From the NCBI RefSeq assembly GCF_024396695.1, contig NZ_CP094359.1, positions 124,001-188,000 on the forward strand: a stretch of 64,000 bases of DNA, in the 5' to 3' direction. Below, in pieces: positions 1 through 8,138 of this stretch. Each line of letters starts with the position of its first letter. The first letter of the stretch is position 1. Made by a program: the position numbers and the translations under genes. A model generated the notes under the pieces. The model saw only the letters and a program-made list of their open reading frames with translations, had not been told where the DNA came from and did no database searches. The DNA is from Acidithiobacillus sp. YTS05 (lineage in GTDB: Bacteria; Pseudomonadota; Gammaproteobacteria; Acidithiobacillales; Acidithiobacillaceae).

Positions 1-876
1 ATCCCTGGTCTGGCAATTCACCACGGCTCGCGCCCCATGGGCCAATAGGGTTCGGAGATAGGTATCTCCGCGCTTGCTGATACCCAACAGGCGAATCTTC
101 CCGCCAGTACCGGTCTGCCGTGGAACCAACCCCAAGAACGACGCGAACTCCCGGCCAGAGCGAAAGGACTTCATATCCCCTACTGTAGCCACGATAGCTG
201 TGGCAGTGAGTAGCCCCACGCCAGGGATCGCCATCAAACGGGCCACCGCTTCCTGGTCCTTTTTCCATAGCCTCAGCCGTTTCTCTATATCGGCTATGTC
301 TTTGTCGAATTCTGCCAGCCGCTGGATCTGACGCCGGAAGGTCTCTAGTGCCACGGCCGATAGCCTGTCCTCCAACGTCGAGAGAGCATCGGGGATCTCC
401 TTGAGACCTTTCTCGCGGCCTTGGGGAAGATCTATACCAAATTCATAGAGCAGCCCCCGAATCTCATTCACCTGCATGGTCCGGATCTTGACCAACTGTT
501 CCCGCATGCGATGCAAGGCCAGAACGGACTGCTGCTCCTCGCTTTTGACGGCGACAAAGCGCATACCAGGACGCTGAACAGTTTCCCAGATCGCCGCTGC
601 GTCTGCCGCATCGGTCTTGTTGGTCTTGACGAAAGGGCGCACAAACTGCGCCGCGATCAAGCGCACCTCGTGCCCTAGCTTGCCCAGTTCCCGCGCCCAG
701 TAGTGGGCACTACCACAAGCTTCCATGGCGACAATGCCGGGCTCGCGGTTCACAAAGAACTCGAGCAATTTGCCACGTCGCACTTGCTTGCGATGAATCT
801 CGCCCGTCTCCCAATCTACCCAGTGCAACTGCATCACCCGTTTTGCCAAATCCAGCCCATAAATTGTATTCTGCAT
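1..876 (-). CDS. IS110-family transposase, copy 1, C-terminus outside window
   Basis: DEDD-type recombinase of the IS110 family, which moves the element as a circular intermediate guided by a structured RNA. The visible 292 codons are the same as in copy 2: the N-terminal RuvC-like domain with LDLAKR near residue 8 and KTDAADA near residue 95, and the start of the C-terminal transposase_20 domain. The start is the ATG at 876, preceded by AAGGAGG; a longer in-frame extension to about 915 lacks a good ribosome site. The gene reads off the left edge, so I cannot say whether this copy is intact. Confidence 0.88.
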   Translation of the reverse strand, partial: MQNTIYGLDLAKRVMQLHWVDWETGEIHRKQVRRGKLLEFFVNREPGIVAMEACGSAHYWARELGKLGHEVRLIAAQFVRPFVKTNKTDAADAAAIWETVQRPGMRFVAVKSEEQQSVLALHRMREQLVKIRTMQVNEIRGLLYEFGIDLPQGREKGLKEIPDALSTLEDRLSAVALETFRRQIQRLAEFDKDIADIEKRLRLWKKDQEAVARLMAIPGVGLLTATAIVATVGDMKSFRSGREFASFLGLVPRQTGTGGKIRLLGISKRGDTYLRTLLAHGARAVVNCQTRD

Positions 877-1021
877 CGTGAGTCCTCCTTGACCCATTTG
901 TGGATGAACTTCCACCTTGGCACTTTGATGCCGTTCGGTTCAAGCGAGGGCTCCCTGCCTACTCGTGGAGCTCCCCGCTGCCGATCCTATAAGGGGAGGC
1001 ATCCATTACATCTTTATTACC
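1..1021 (-). mobile_element. IS110-family element, copy 1 (cut by window edge)
   Basis: Bases 1-1021 match bases 1556-2576 at a constant offset of 1555 wherever I compared them; the match ends at 1021/2576. Copy 1 is therefore the same element as copy 2 in the same orientation, with its transposase 3' end and left terminus outside the window. The right flank (from 1022) differs from that of copy 2, so these are two insertions rather than one duplicated segment. No terminal inverted repeats are seen, as is usual for IS110. Confidence 0.9.
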
Positions 1022-1149
1022 TCGTTGCGGGACCTGGCGACGATGCTGATGGGCACCATGATCAAACTATATTTTCGAGGTGGAGTATCGGTGCCTAAAA
1101 AAACAATGTGTTATGATCTATCCATGATCAAACTTATATGGATGCCTCC
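995..1149. repeat. 12-bp inverted repeat linking IS terminus to flanking DNA
   Basis: GGAGGCATCCAT at 995-1006, inside the end of IS copy 1, is matched by its reverse complement at 1138-1149. The outer part could be a remnant of another element end or chance. The same IS segment exists in copy 2 (2550-2561), whose flank has no such partner. Confidence 0.5.
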
Positions 1150-1170
1150 ATTTGAGCAAGTCGACGTTCG
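1022..1170. other. Short non-coding stretch between the two IS copies, with small repeats
   Basis: No convincing gene. It holds a 13-base direct repeat (1056-1068 and 1122-1134) and a 12-base segment (1138-1149) that is the exact inverted copy of bases 995-1006 inside the terminus of IS copy 1. An open frame runs through it from the IS but has no recognisable domain. Confidence 0.5.
1056..1134. repeat. 13-bp direct repeat, two copies 66 bp apart
   Basis: CCATGATCAAACT occurs at 1056-1068 and again at 1122-1134. It may be a scar of earlier rearrangement next to the IS, or a binding site. Nothing in the sequence says which. Confidence 0.6.
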
Positions 1171-1356
1171 ATGTATGACGGTGAGGTCAAAGTGCTGCCT
1201 TATATCCGGCCTGTTATGCAGGAGGTTCCTGCTGGCCCTGATGAAATCCGCTGAAAGGGACCTTATCTTTATTGCGTCCTTTTTTGGGACAAGATTGATC
1301 CAGGCTCTCCCTTCCCCGGTCTGACCTGTTACGCCATCAATCGTGCCTACCTGCGC
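1171..1356 (+). pseudogene. 5' part of an unidentified small gene, broken by a stop codon and by IS copy 2
   Basis: From the ATG at 1171 one frame reads as natural-looking protein (MYDGEVKVLPYIRPVMQ and on), meets TGA at 1252-1254, then continues in the same frame (FWDKIDPGSPFPGL, then CYAINRAYLR) to the CGC codon at 1354-1356. The next codons after IS copy 2 (from 2580) continue the same frame with EHDSFAAEA and end at TAA 2628-2630. Rejoined, the product would be about 78 residues with one internal stop. I do not recognise the family and the true start may lie upstream. The rejoining across the IS is the main evidence that this was a real gene. Confidence 0.55.
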
Positions 1357-1399
1357 AACTGTGAAACTATAAACATGCTATTCGACTATCGTCCTGTAA

Positions 1400-2431
1400 T
1401 CATGCGACGGCTACCGCTATTGGCTTGTAATTCGGGTCATACTGGCGGTTTTTGGCCAGCAACGCCCAGATCGTTCGAGCCATTTTATTGGCTTGTGCTA
1501 CGACGACCACATTGTGGGGCCGCCGACAGCGTAATTTGTCGATCCAGGGATTTCGATCCCTGGTCTGGCAATTCACCACGGCTCGCGCCCCATGGGCCAA
1601 TAGGGTTCGGAGATAGGTATCTCCGCGCTTGCTGATACCCAACAGGCGAATCTTCCCGCCAGTACCGGTCTGCCGTGGAACCAACCCCAAGAACGACGCG
1701 AACTCCCGGCCAGAGCGAAAGGACTTCATATCCCCTACTGTAGCCACGATAGCTGTGGCAGTGAGTAGCCCCACGCCAGGGATCGCCATCAAACGGGCCA
1801 CCGCTTCCTGGTCCTTTTTCCATAGCCTCAGCCGTTTCTCTATATCGGCTATGTCTTTGTCGAATTCTGCCAGCCGCTGGATCTGACGCCGGAAGGTCTC
1901 TAGTGCCACGGCCGATAGCCTGTCCTCCAACGTCGAGAGAGCATCGGGGATCTCCTTGAGACCTTTCTCGCGGCCTTGGGGAAGATCTATACCAAATTCA
2001 TAGAGCAGCCCCCGAATCTCATTCACCTGCATGGTCCGGATCTTGACCAACTGTTCCCGCATGCGATGCAAGGCCAGAACGGACTGCTGCTCCTCGCTTT
2101 TGACGGCGACAAAGCGCATACCAGGACGCTGAACAGTTTCCCAGATCGCCGCTGCGTCTGCCGCATCGGTCTTGTTGGTCTTGACGAAAGGGCGCACAAA
2201 CTGCGCCGCGATCAAGCGCACCTCGTGCCCTAGCTTGCCCAGTTCCCGCGCCCAGTAGTGGGCACTACCACAAGCTTCCATGGCGACAATGCCGGGCTCG
2301 CGGTTCACAAAGAACTCGAGCAATTTGCCACGTCGCACTTGCTTGCGATGAATCTCGCCCGTCTCCCAATCTACCCAGTGCAACTGCATCACCCGTTTTG
2401 CCAAATCCAGCCCATAAATTGTATTCTGCAT
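1400..2431 (-). CDS. IS110-family transposase, copy 2
   Basis: This 343-residue recombinase has an N-terminal RuvC-like DEDD domain (LDLAKR near residue 8, KTDAADA near 95) and a C-terminal transposase_20 domain with IPGVGLLTATAIVATVG near 215 and the GISKRGDTYLRTLL segment near 270 that carries the catalytic serine region. The ATG at 2431 is chosen because AAGGAGG lies just upstream; a 13-residue longer frame from 2470 has no such site. It appears intact and could supply transposase in trans to copy 1. The gene is antisense to the broken small gene it interrupts. Confidence 0.93.
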   Translation of the reverse strand: MQNTIYGLDLAKRVMQLHWVDWETGEIHRKQVRRGKLLEFFVNREPGIVAMEACGSAHYWARELGKLGHEVRLIAAQFVRPFVKTNKTDAADAAAIWETVQRPGMRFVAVKSEEQQSVLALHRMREQLVKIRTMQVNEIRGLLYEFGIDLPQGREKGLKEIPDALSTLEDRLSAVALETFRRQIQRLAEFDKDIADIEKRLRLWKKDQEAVARLMAIPGVGLLTATAIVATVGDMKSFRSGREFASFLGLVPRQTGTGGKIRLLGISKRGDTYLRTLLAHGARAVVNCQTRDRNPWIDKLRCRRPHNVVVVAQANKMARTIWALLAKNRQYDPNYKPIAVAVA

Positions 2432-2576
2432 CGTGAGTCCTCCTTGACCCATTTGTGGATGAACTTCCACCTTGGCACTTTGATGCCGTTCGGTTCAAGC
2501 GAGGGCTCCCTGCCTACTCGTGGAGCTCCCCGCTGCCGATCCTATAAGGGGAGGCATCCATTACATCTTTATTACC
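2432..2576 (-). ncRNA. Putative bridge-RNA region of the IS110 element
   Basis: In IS110-group elements the non-coding end upstream of the transposase encodes a structured bridge RNA that pairs with target and donor DNA. The 145 bases here lie in that place and contain several stems: GTGGA/TCCAC (2455-2470), GGCA/TGCC (2474-2487) and CGAG/CTCG closing 2500-2520. The same bases occur in copy 1 (877-1021). The role is inferred from family knowledge and position; guide loops were not assigned. Confidence 0.45.
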
Positions 2577-2630
2577 CGCGAACACGACAGCTTTGCAGCG
2601 GAAGCGGTCGCTCATCTAGCCGATCGGTAA
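2577..2630 (+). pseudogene. 3' part of the small gene interrupted by IS copy 2
   Basis: Seventeen codons after the shared CGC complete the frame that stops being readable at 1356: EHDSFAAEAVAHLADR then TAA at 2628-2630. Joined to CYAINRAYLR the peptide reads smoothly. Bases 2631-2808 after it hold no gene that I can support; they are the shared downstream region facing the SulP gene. Confidence 0.5.
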
Positions 2631-2808
2631 GAAAATCGTATCTCTTTCATCATCCGGGATGGCGCGAGTCGCAATATCCTCTAGATAGAATAGGTGGCTT
2701 CGAGATCGATAAAAACTGGCAGGCTGACGCATGCGACGCACATCGGCCATTACTCAGTAACTATGCCCTTAAATATACGATGGTATTATGGTATGCATTT
2801 CGATAATG

Positions 2809-4329
2809 CTAGCTGATTTTGTCGTCAGCTACGTGATAGCGCGGATCATCAATATCGAAGATGCATAAATCTTTGGCATTAGTCAAAAGATCCATGCAAT
2901 CTTTGCAGAGATGCCGTAATTGCACCATTTTTCCGCGCCGTTTATAGCGCTCCGCTAGGGAATCGATGGCCTGTATGGCAGAGTGGTCGATGATGCGTGC
3001 ATTTTTGAAGTCGATTATAACGTTCTCTGGATCTTCCTTCGGGTTGAAAAGTTCGGAAAACTGGTGGGCTGAAGCAAAAAACAAAGTGCCATCTACTTCA
3101 TAGATTCTTCTGCCCTGCTCATCATCTCGCGTTTTTATGCTCATGTGTTTCGCGTGTTCCCAAGCAAAGAGCAATGCCGACAAGATAACTCCGGTTAGAA
3201 CCGCTAGAGTAATGTTGACAAATATGGTAATTGCTGCGACCAAAATACCGATGGCAACGTCAGCAGCAGGTAATTTTCCAAAAAATCGTAGGCTACTCCA
3301 CTCAAAGGTTTTCTCCACTACTACAAACATGATACCTACAAGAGCAGCAATGGGTACTTGTTCGATCCAGTGTGAAGCAAAGAGGATGATGGCCATAAGA
3401 GCAATAGCGGTCGTAATTCCCGACAGTCTTTTCAGAGCATTGTTGGTGACGTTGATGATGCTTTCCCCGAGTAGGGCGCAACCACCCGTGGCACCAAAGA
3501 ATCCACTGACCAAGTTACCCAATCCCTGGGCCATCGATTCTTTGTTGGGCTGGCCGCGACTATCCGTCATTTCGTCAATGAGATTTAGGGTCAGCAAGGT
3601 CTCTACCAACGCATTGGCTGCGAGAATGAACGAGTAGGGTGCGACAATGTATAGGGTATGCCAGGAGAAGGGCACATCGGGGATGTGGAAGGTTGGTAAA
3701 TTGCCAGCCAAGTGAGCGATATCTCCCACGGTCGTGGTGGGGATATGGAAGAAGATCACTGCCAGGGTGGTGACCACGGCCCCGCTCAGCGTCGCAGGAA
3801 TCGCTTTGGTCAAAAGTGGCAAGAGATAGATGACTGCCATGGTCAGGGCAACCAAACCCAGCATGATGTACAGCTGGGATCCATGCATCCACTGTTCTCC
3901 TCCCGATGGAACGGGCACCTTGAAGTGATCGAGTTGGGCCAGAAAGATTACCACAGCCAAGCCATTGATAAATCCAAGGTTTACTTGTCGAGGAATGATG
4001 CGCACATACTTACTAAGTTTGGCCAGAGAAAAAATGATCTGAATGATGCCCATCAGCACTACCGCAGCGAAGACATAATCAATCCCATATTTCAGCATAA
4101 GTGCTGTCATTACTACGGCAGTGGCACCGCTGAAAGCGGAAACCATACCGGGTCTGCCACCCAACACCGAAGTAATCAGCACCATAAAAAAGGCGCCGTA
4201 CAAACCAGAAATCAGAGGTACATGAGCTACAAGAGAAAAGGCGATAGCTTCGGGTACTAGGGCCAGAGCAATTAGCAACCCACTCAGTACGTTGTTTTTT
4301 ACTTCGGAAAATGAGTATGTCTCGCGCAT
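2809..4329 (-). CDS. SulP-family anion transporter with STAS domain
   Basis: Inner-membrane transporter of the SulP (SLC26) family, which moves sulfate, bicarbonate or related anions. The first about 390 residues are hydrophobic segments consistent with the SulP core (ALVPEAIAFSL near residue 23, SGLYGAFF near 40, GGCALLGESIINV near 283). Residues about 405-490 form a STAS domain (VIIDFKNARIIDHSAIQAID). At 506 residues it is short but within the range of bacterial members. The ATG at 4329 follows GGAG. In an autotroph, bicarbonate uptake (BicA-like) is as possible as sulfate transport; the sequence alone does not decide. Confidence 0.88.
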   Translation of the reverse strand: MRETYSFSEVKNNVLSGLLIALALVPEAIAFSLVAHVPLISGLYGAFFMVLITSVLGGRPGMVSAFSGATAVVMTALMLKYGIDYVFAAVVLMGIIQIIFSLAKLSKYVRIIPRQVNLGFINGLAVVIFLAQLDHFKVPVPSGGEQWMHGSQLYIMLGLVALTMAVIYLLPLLTKAIPATLSGAVVTTLAVIFFHIPTTTVGDIAHLAGNLPTFHIPDVPFSWHTLYIVAPYSFILAANALVETLLTLNLIDEMTDSRGQPNKESMAQGLGNLVSGFFGATGGCALLGESIINVTNNALKRLSGITTAIALMAIILFASHWIEQVPIAALVGIMFVVVEKTFEWSSLRFFGKLPAADVAIGILVAAITIFVNITLAVLTGVILSALLFAWEHAKHMSIKTRDDEQGRRIYEVDGTLFFASAHQFSELFNPKEDPENVIIDFKNARIIDHSAIQAIDSLAERYKRRGKMVQLRHLCKDCMDLLTNAKDLCIFDIDDPRYHVADDKIS

Positions 4330-4515
4330 GAAAGCCTTCTCCAGTTAGAGAGTGCGTATTCTGTGTGCGGCCGCCATATCGACGACATCATCTAGAAACA
4401 GCAGATTAAGGGAGTTCCGAGTGACTATTCGGATGAGAACAATAAGATGTTACATGTTCCTATTGAAAAATCTGTTTAGGAAATGAGGGCATACTAATGA
4501 AGTAGCGCTCATCGG

Positions 4516-4792
4516 TCAAGTGTATGTGTGTGTCCACCACTTATCGGACGCCATTTGCATACGTAGCCAGAACCCTGCCTCTATCCCCAAAGCAGCCTCC
4601 AGGCGGAGCGCCATGCCTGCATTGATGCCATCCCGGCGCTTTCATCTGTTCCCAAGGTTCTGCTGCATCCAAGGCGGTCAACAAGACCCGCAATTTGGTC
4701 GCGTGATCCGGATGCTTGTCGTATATAGCGGAGGCAGGCAAGACCGGCTTTCTGGCGCCAGCGCTGTCTTTACCGGCTCGACTGGCGTCCAC
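4516..4792 (-). pseudogene. Fossil higBA toxin-antitoxin fusion
   Basis: Reading the minus strand, one frame (about 4729 down to 4624) gives HigB-like residues HPDHATKLRVLLTALDAA and MKAPGWHQ. At about 4621-4633 the similarity jumps to another frame, which gives HigA-like GINAGMALRLEAALG and AGFWLRMQMASDKW and ends at TGA 4516-4518. The missing middle would be the rest of HigB and the N-terminal part of HigA, so an internal deletion is the simplest account. HigB frames upstream of 4729 are also damaged. No functional product is expected. The rest of the 4330-4863 gap holds the SulP and dinB upstream regions and nothing else that I recognise. Confidence 0.65.
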
Positions 4793-4863
4793 ACCGAGCC
4801 TGAGCCTTCATCGCCTGTCGTCGGGCGCCCTCTGGTACACTGGGCAGACGAGGAGGTCATCGA

Positions 4864-5988
4864 TTGCCAGACTTGGTGCCAGAGAGTAACCCTGATCTCC
4901 GCAAGATCATCCATGTGGACATGGATGCCTTCTTTGCGGCCGTAGAACAACGCGACAAGCCGGAGCTTTGCGGTCTGCCCGTCGTCGTTGGTGGCGATCC
5001 CAAAGGGCGGGGAGTCGTTGCCACCTGCAGCTACGAGGCCCGACGTTTTGGGATTCATTCTGCCATGTCGGCGGCGCGGGCACGGTCACTCTGCCCCCAG
5101 GCGATATTTGTCCGCCCCCGTATGGAGGCCTATCGAGAGGCTTCCCGACAGGTCATGGGAATCCTGCGCAGCTACACAGCCCTGGTGGAGCCCCTGTCGT
5201 TGGATGAAGCCTTTCTGGACGTGACCGCTGCTACCGCCGGTGGCACCCTGGCGGTCGAGATCGCTCGTGAGGTTCTGGACCGAATTCATCGAGAAACCGG
5301 GTTGACCGCTTCGGCAGGGGTCTCTTACAACAAGTTGCTGGCCAAGTTGGCCTCCGACTGGCGGAAGCCGCACGGGTTGTTCGTTATTCCGCCTGAACGC
5401 GGGCTCGACTTCCTGGCACCGCTACCCGTTGGCAAACTGCATGGCGTGGGCCCAGCCACGGTAAAAAAACTATCCGCTATAGGTGTCGAGACCATCTCGG
5501 ATTTGCGGAAGATGGCGCAAGAGCAGTTGATTGCGGTTTTCGGTAAGGCTGGAGCTTGGTTTTATGAAGTGGCGCGAGGGATCGATAGACGACCCGTGCA
5601 GCCGACTCGCCAACGGAAGTCGGTGGGGACGGAGCGGACCTTCTCAGTAAATCTGGAGGACCGAAGGACCATGCTGGCTACCTTACAACAGATGGCAAGG
5701 CAGGTTGTTGCCCGTCTCCACGCACTCGCCTTGGTGGGTTACACGGTGAACGTCAAAGCACGTTTTCACGACTTTACCACGGTCACCCGAGCGTATACGG
5801 CGACCGAGGTCATCACGAATACGGAAACCATCATGGCATTGCTACCAGAACTACTGGATCGGGCAGCTCCCCAGGGCGCGTCCGTGCGCCTACTAGGAAT
5901 CACAGTAAGCGGTCTCGTCCAAATACAGGCGTCGAGCCGCGGCGCCCGCCAGCTGAACTTGCTGGACGGAAACCCCGATCTGCGGTAG
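4864..5988 (+). CDS. dinB: DNA polymerase IV (Y-family translesion polymerase)
   Basis: Y-family polymerase that copies past damaged template bases. The 374 residues carry the palm motif IHVDMDAFFAAVE near residue 16, YEARRFGI near 59, the catalytic SLDEAFLDVT near 113, then GVSYNKLLAKLASDW and the helix-hairpin-helix VGPATVKKL; the C-terminal third is the little-finger domain. The start is a TTG at 4864 with AGGAGG seven bases upstream, which fits better than later ATGs that would cut the palm. I looked for a LexA box upstream and saw no clear one. It stands alone, not with imuB or umuC partners. Confidence 0.96.
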   Translation: MPDLVPESNPDLRKIIHVDMDAFFAAVEQRDKPELCGLPVVVGGDPKGRGVVATCSYEARRFGIHSAMSAARARSLCPQAIFVRPRMEAYREASRQVMGILRSYTALVEPLSLDEAFLDVTAATAGGTLAVEIAREVLDRIHRETGLTASAGVSYNKLLAKLASDWRKPHGLFVIPPERGLDFLAPLPVGKLHGVGPATVKKLSAIGVETISDLRKMAQEQLIAVFGKAGAWFYEVARGIDRRPVQPTRQRKSVGTERTFSVNLEDRRTMLATLQQMARQVVARLHALALVGYTVNVKARFHDFTTVTRAYTATEVITNTETIMALLPELLDRAAPQGASVRLLGITVSGLVQIQASSRGARQLNLLDGNPDLR

Positions 5989-6035
5989 GAATATGGCAAG
6001 TGGCAGGATGCGCTTTCTGTGGGAAAAGCAAAGTC

Positions 6036-6860
6036 TTAGTGGCCTGAAGATTCCGGCTCGGCAAGCTCGGTGAACTGGGCGAGTCGTTTTCCGTTTTCCC
6101 CTTGCAGATCGAGCAGATTGCCATGCCAGGTGAATGAGCGTGTTGCGTTCAGCGCGGTGGAAAAAGCCGTCTCCAGTCCTGCATTGCTGCCTAAACAGGC
6201 CATGCGCGTCGATACCAGGGCGGGAAAACGTAGGGTATTCTCCGCGCCGAGGGCGACCCGTCCGGCAATGCGATTGCAGCCATCCCAGCCGGATACCGAG
6301 CGTTCCGCGGGATCGAAGACCAGATAGGGCTTCTTGCCGTTGGCCGTGGCGACGGTCTGGTAGCCCGGAAGCTTGCTCAGCTGCCAGCGGTAACTGGCGT
6401 AGAGCGCCTGCGCGGAGTCCTGGCTGCTGACCTTGTGCAGTACCCAGCGCTTGCCTCCCAGCTCTAGCGCCTTGCCTTCGCCGGTAAGCGGTACCAGCGC
6501 ATTCTCCACGACCTGAAACCTTTCTCCGGACCCATCCGCAGAGGACAGCTCGATTTCCGAAGCTCCCGGCAGCCAATGAAAGCTGCCTTGACTGCGGAAG
6601 ATGCCTTCCGCCTTGTTGCTGGCATATTGGCGCGTCAACAGATAATGATCATCGTTGCGCAGACTGATGGTCATGCGGATGCCCGCACAGTCGGCGCAGG
6701 GCAGATTTCCTGCATAACTGTCGGACCAGTCGAGGGAGGTTTTTGCCGTGCTCTTATCCGGGGGCTGGGGATGGCTGTCCTGACGAGACGGCGCCGCAGC
6801 GGCGCAACCCGCTAACGTCACGGGAAGCAACAGGAAAAACAACCTGGCAGAAATCTTCAT
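6036..6860 (-). CDS. NlpE/META-domain lipoprotein
   Basis: Predicted outer-membrane lipoprotein of 274 residues. The signal peptide ends in LAGC (Cys19). Residues about 50-145 form an NlpE N-terminal domain with the GNLPCADCAGI motif, and about 155-260 form a META (HslJ-like) domain with WDGCNRIAGRV and RMAC. NlpE in E. coli senses surface contact and envelope or copper stress and activates CpxRA. The ATG at 6860 is chosen because it starts the signal peptide; a longer open frame runs into the next gene. It follows the amide hydrolase gene by 31 bases and is probably co-transcribed with it. A Spy-like gene with OmpR/EnvZ-type regulators lies 10 kb away. Confidence 0.85.
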   Translation of the reverse strand: MKISARLFFLLLPVTLAGCAAAAPSRQDSHPQPPDKSTAKTSLDWSDSYAGNLPCADCAGIRMTISLRNDDHYLLTRQYASNKAEGIFRSQGSFHWLPGASEIELSSADGSGERFQVVENALVPLTGEGKALELGGKRWVLHKVSSQDSAQALYASYRWQLSKLPGYQTVATANGKKPYLVFDPAERSVSGWDGCNRIAGRVALGAENTLRFPALVSTRMACLGSNAGLETAFSTALNATRSFTWHGNLLDLQGENGKRLAQFTELAEPESSGH

Positions 6861-6891
6861 GGGCGCTTCCTTGTCAGTAAAAATTGCTGCG

Positions 6892-7965
6892 TCAGCGGTA
6901 CGCTGCCAAGACCTCCGGCGGCACCGGGGCAAACTGGAAGGGCTTGCTGGGCACAAATTTGTCAACCACGTCACCATTGTAAGTCTCCCCTTGGCCCATG
7001 GGCAGCATCCGCACTGGGGCGCCGGGCTTCAGGTCGGCCTTATTGAGGTCAACCCAGAACAGATCCATGGAGGAGGTCGAGTTGAAATAGTATTTCAGGT
7101 CCTTTTGATCGGCCACGACCCGCCAGCGGGTGGTGGAGATATTGGGGTGCCCCGGAGTGGAGATACCCATGGGTACGGAGATGTTGTTGAGCACGCTGAA
7201 CACCTGGGCTACCCCGACCCGGTTGCTGGCGGTATTGGGGATGGCGTGAATGTAGAAGCTCGCCCGCGCGAAGCGATCTGGAGCCTGATTGCTGCCGGGC
7301 AGGAAGCGGGTGCCGCCAATCCCTTCCCAATATCTCGCAACGGCGAGTTGCTGCGAATATTCCGGATCATTGGTCAGTACCTGATACTGCCGGCCTTCGT
7401 GGATCACCAAGTTGCCGTCGATGTACTCCAGGATGGCACTGTTGCCGCTGCTATCCGACAGCGACAGGTGCAGAGTGGTAAAGCGATCCGTGCCGGGGAT
7501 GGGTGCCGAAATCAGACAAACGGGATGCGTCTTTAGAGAGTGAAGGACGTCCCGCACCGTCGCGAAGTTGTCGAGAAAATACTGTGCCCAGGCACTGATC
7601 GCGAGACGTTTTTCGTCGGCCCCGCAGTGATCGGGGTACTTGCTGGAATTCAGCCACAGCATGTTGGCTACCAAGCCTTTTTGGTTCATTCCATCGGACA
7701 CGGCGGCGTTGAGCGAAGTGACAACGACGCTGCCGTAGCGCGAAGTCCATGCCGCTGCATTCTTGCCCGCCCCACCGTTTTCCTTCAGACCCGCGGGGAA
7801 AAGCCATAAGCGAGTGTTCATGGGATCTTTCCAGTCCATGGTGCGACCGGTAATGGTCAGGCCATCCTCACCGTGGTAGACCACCCGGGTACAGGCCTCG
7901 CCATTGACGGCAATGAGGGTCAGCGCGGAGCCGAGAAGGATGGAAAAAATCTTTCGAACACACAT
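6892..7965 (-). CDS. Secreted Ntn amide hydrolase, choloylglycine hydrolase/penicillin V acylase family
   Basis: The 357-residue protein has a signal peptide (1-24) that ends directly before Cys25 (EACTRVV). In this N-terminal-nucleophile family that cysteine is freed by processing and is the catalytic nucleophile. Other expected residues are visible: GRTMDW near 40 (Arg and Asp), LTNDPEY near 198 (Asn) and DRFARASFY near 230 (Arg). Family members cleave bile-salt amides, penicillin V, or N-acyl homoserine lactones; Gram-negative members often act on the last. The substrate here is unknown. The ATG at 7965 follows AAAGGAGG. The protein is likely periplasmic. Confidence 0.85.
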   Translation of the reverse strand: MCVRKIFSILLGSALTLIAVNGEACTRVVYHGEDGLTITGRTMDWKDPMNTRLWLFPAGLKENGGAGKNAAAWTSRYGSVVVTSLNAAVSDGMNQKGLVANMLWLNSSKYPDHCGADEKRLAISAWAQYFLDNFATVRDVLHSLKTHPVCLISAPIPGTDRFTTLHLSLSDSSGNSAILEYIDGNLVIHEGRQYQVLTNDPEYSQQLAVARYWEGIGGTRFLPGSNQAPDRFARASFYIHAIPNTASNRVGVAQVFSVLNNISVPMGISTPGHPNISTTRWRVVADQKDLKYYFNSTSSMDLFWVDLNKADLKPGAPVRMLPMGQGETYNGDVVDKFVPSKPFQFAPVPPEVLAAYR

Positions 7966-8138
7966 GTGGTGCCTCCTTTGGGTGATGGGATACGCAAAAA
8001 CACCTGGTGGGGATGCCTGTCAGCGATAGTGCGGCGTCCTCCGGCAGAGGATGATGCACCTTTGTCGTAATGCGATAAAGCGCAGCAATGGTCCCCCGGA
8101 AGATATTTTCCGGCTGTGCGGAGGTAGTAGCGACAAGC

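Larger units (their letters stand above)
1357..2576 (-). mobile_element. IS110-family element, copy 2, complete
   Basis: The right end is set by the end of identity with copy 1. The left end is inferred from the interrupted gene: the flanks share CGC (1354-1356 and 2577-2579), so the element is about 1220 bp with an uncertainty of up to 3 bases at each end. It holds one transposase gene, about 43 bp after the stop codon and about 145 bp before the start. IS110 elements insert at short cores and leave little or no target duplication, which fits the shared 3 bases. Confidence 0.8.

Noticed and set aside
965..1324. 119-codon plus-strand frame from IS copy 1 into the flank
   Set aside because: Starts inside the IS, no recognisable domain, and conflicts with the better-supported broken gene at 1171.
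4831..4860. Possible LexA box (CTGG-N8-GCAG) before dinB
   Set aside because: Lacks the CTGT/ACAG ends of a true SOS box; too weak to call.
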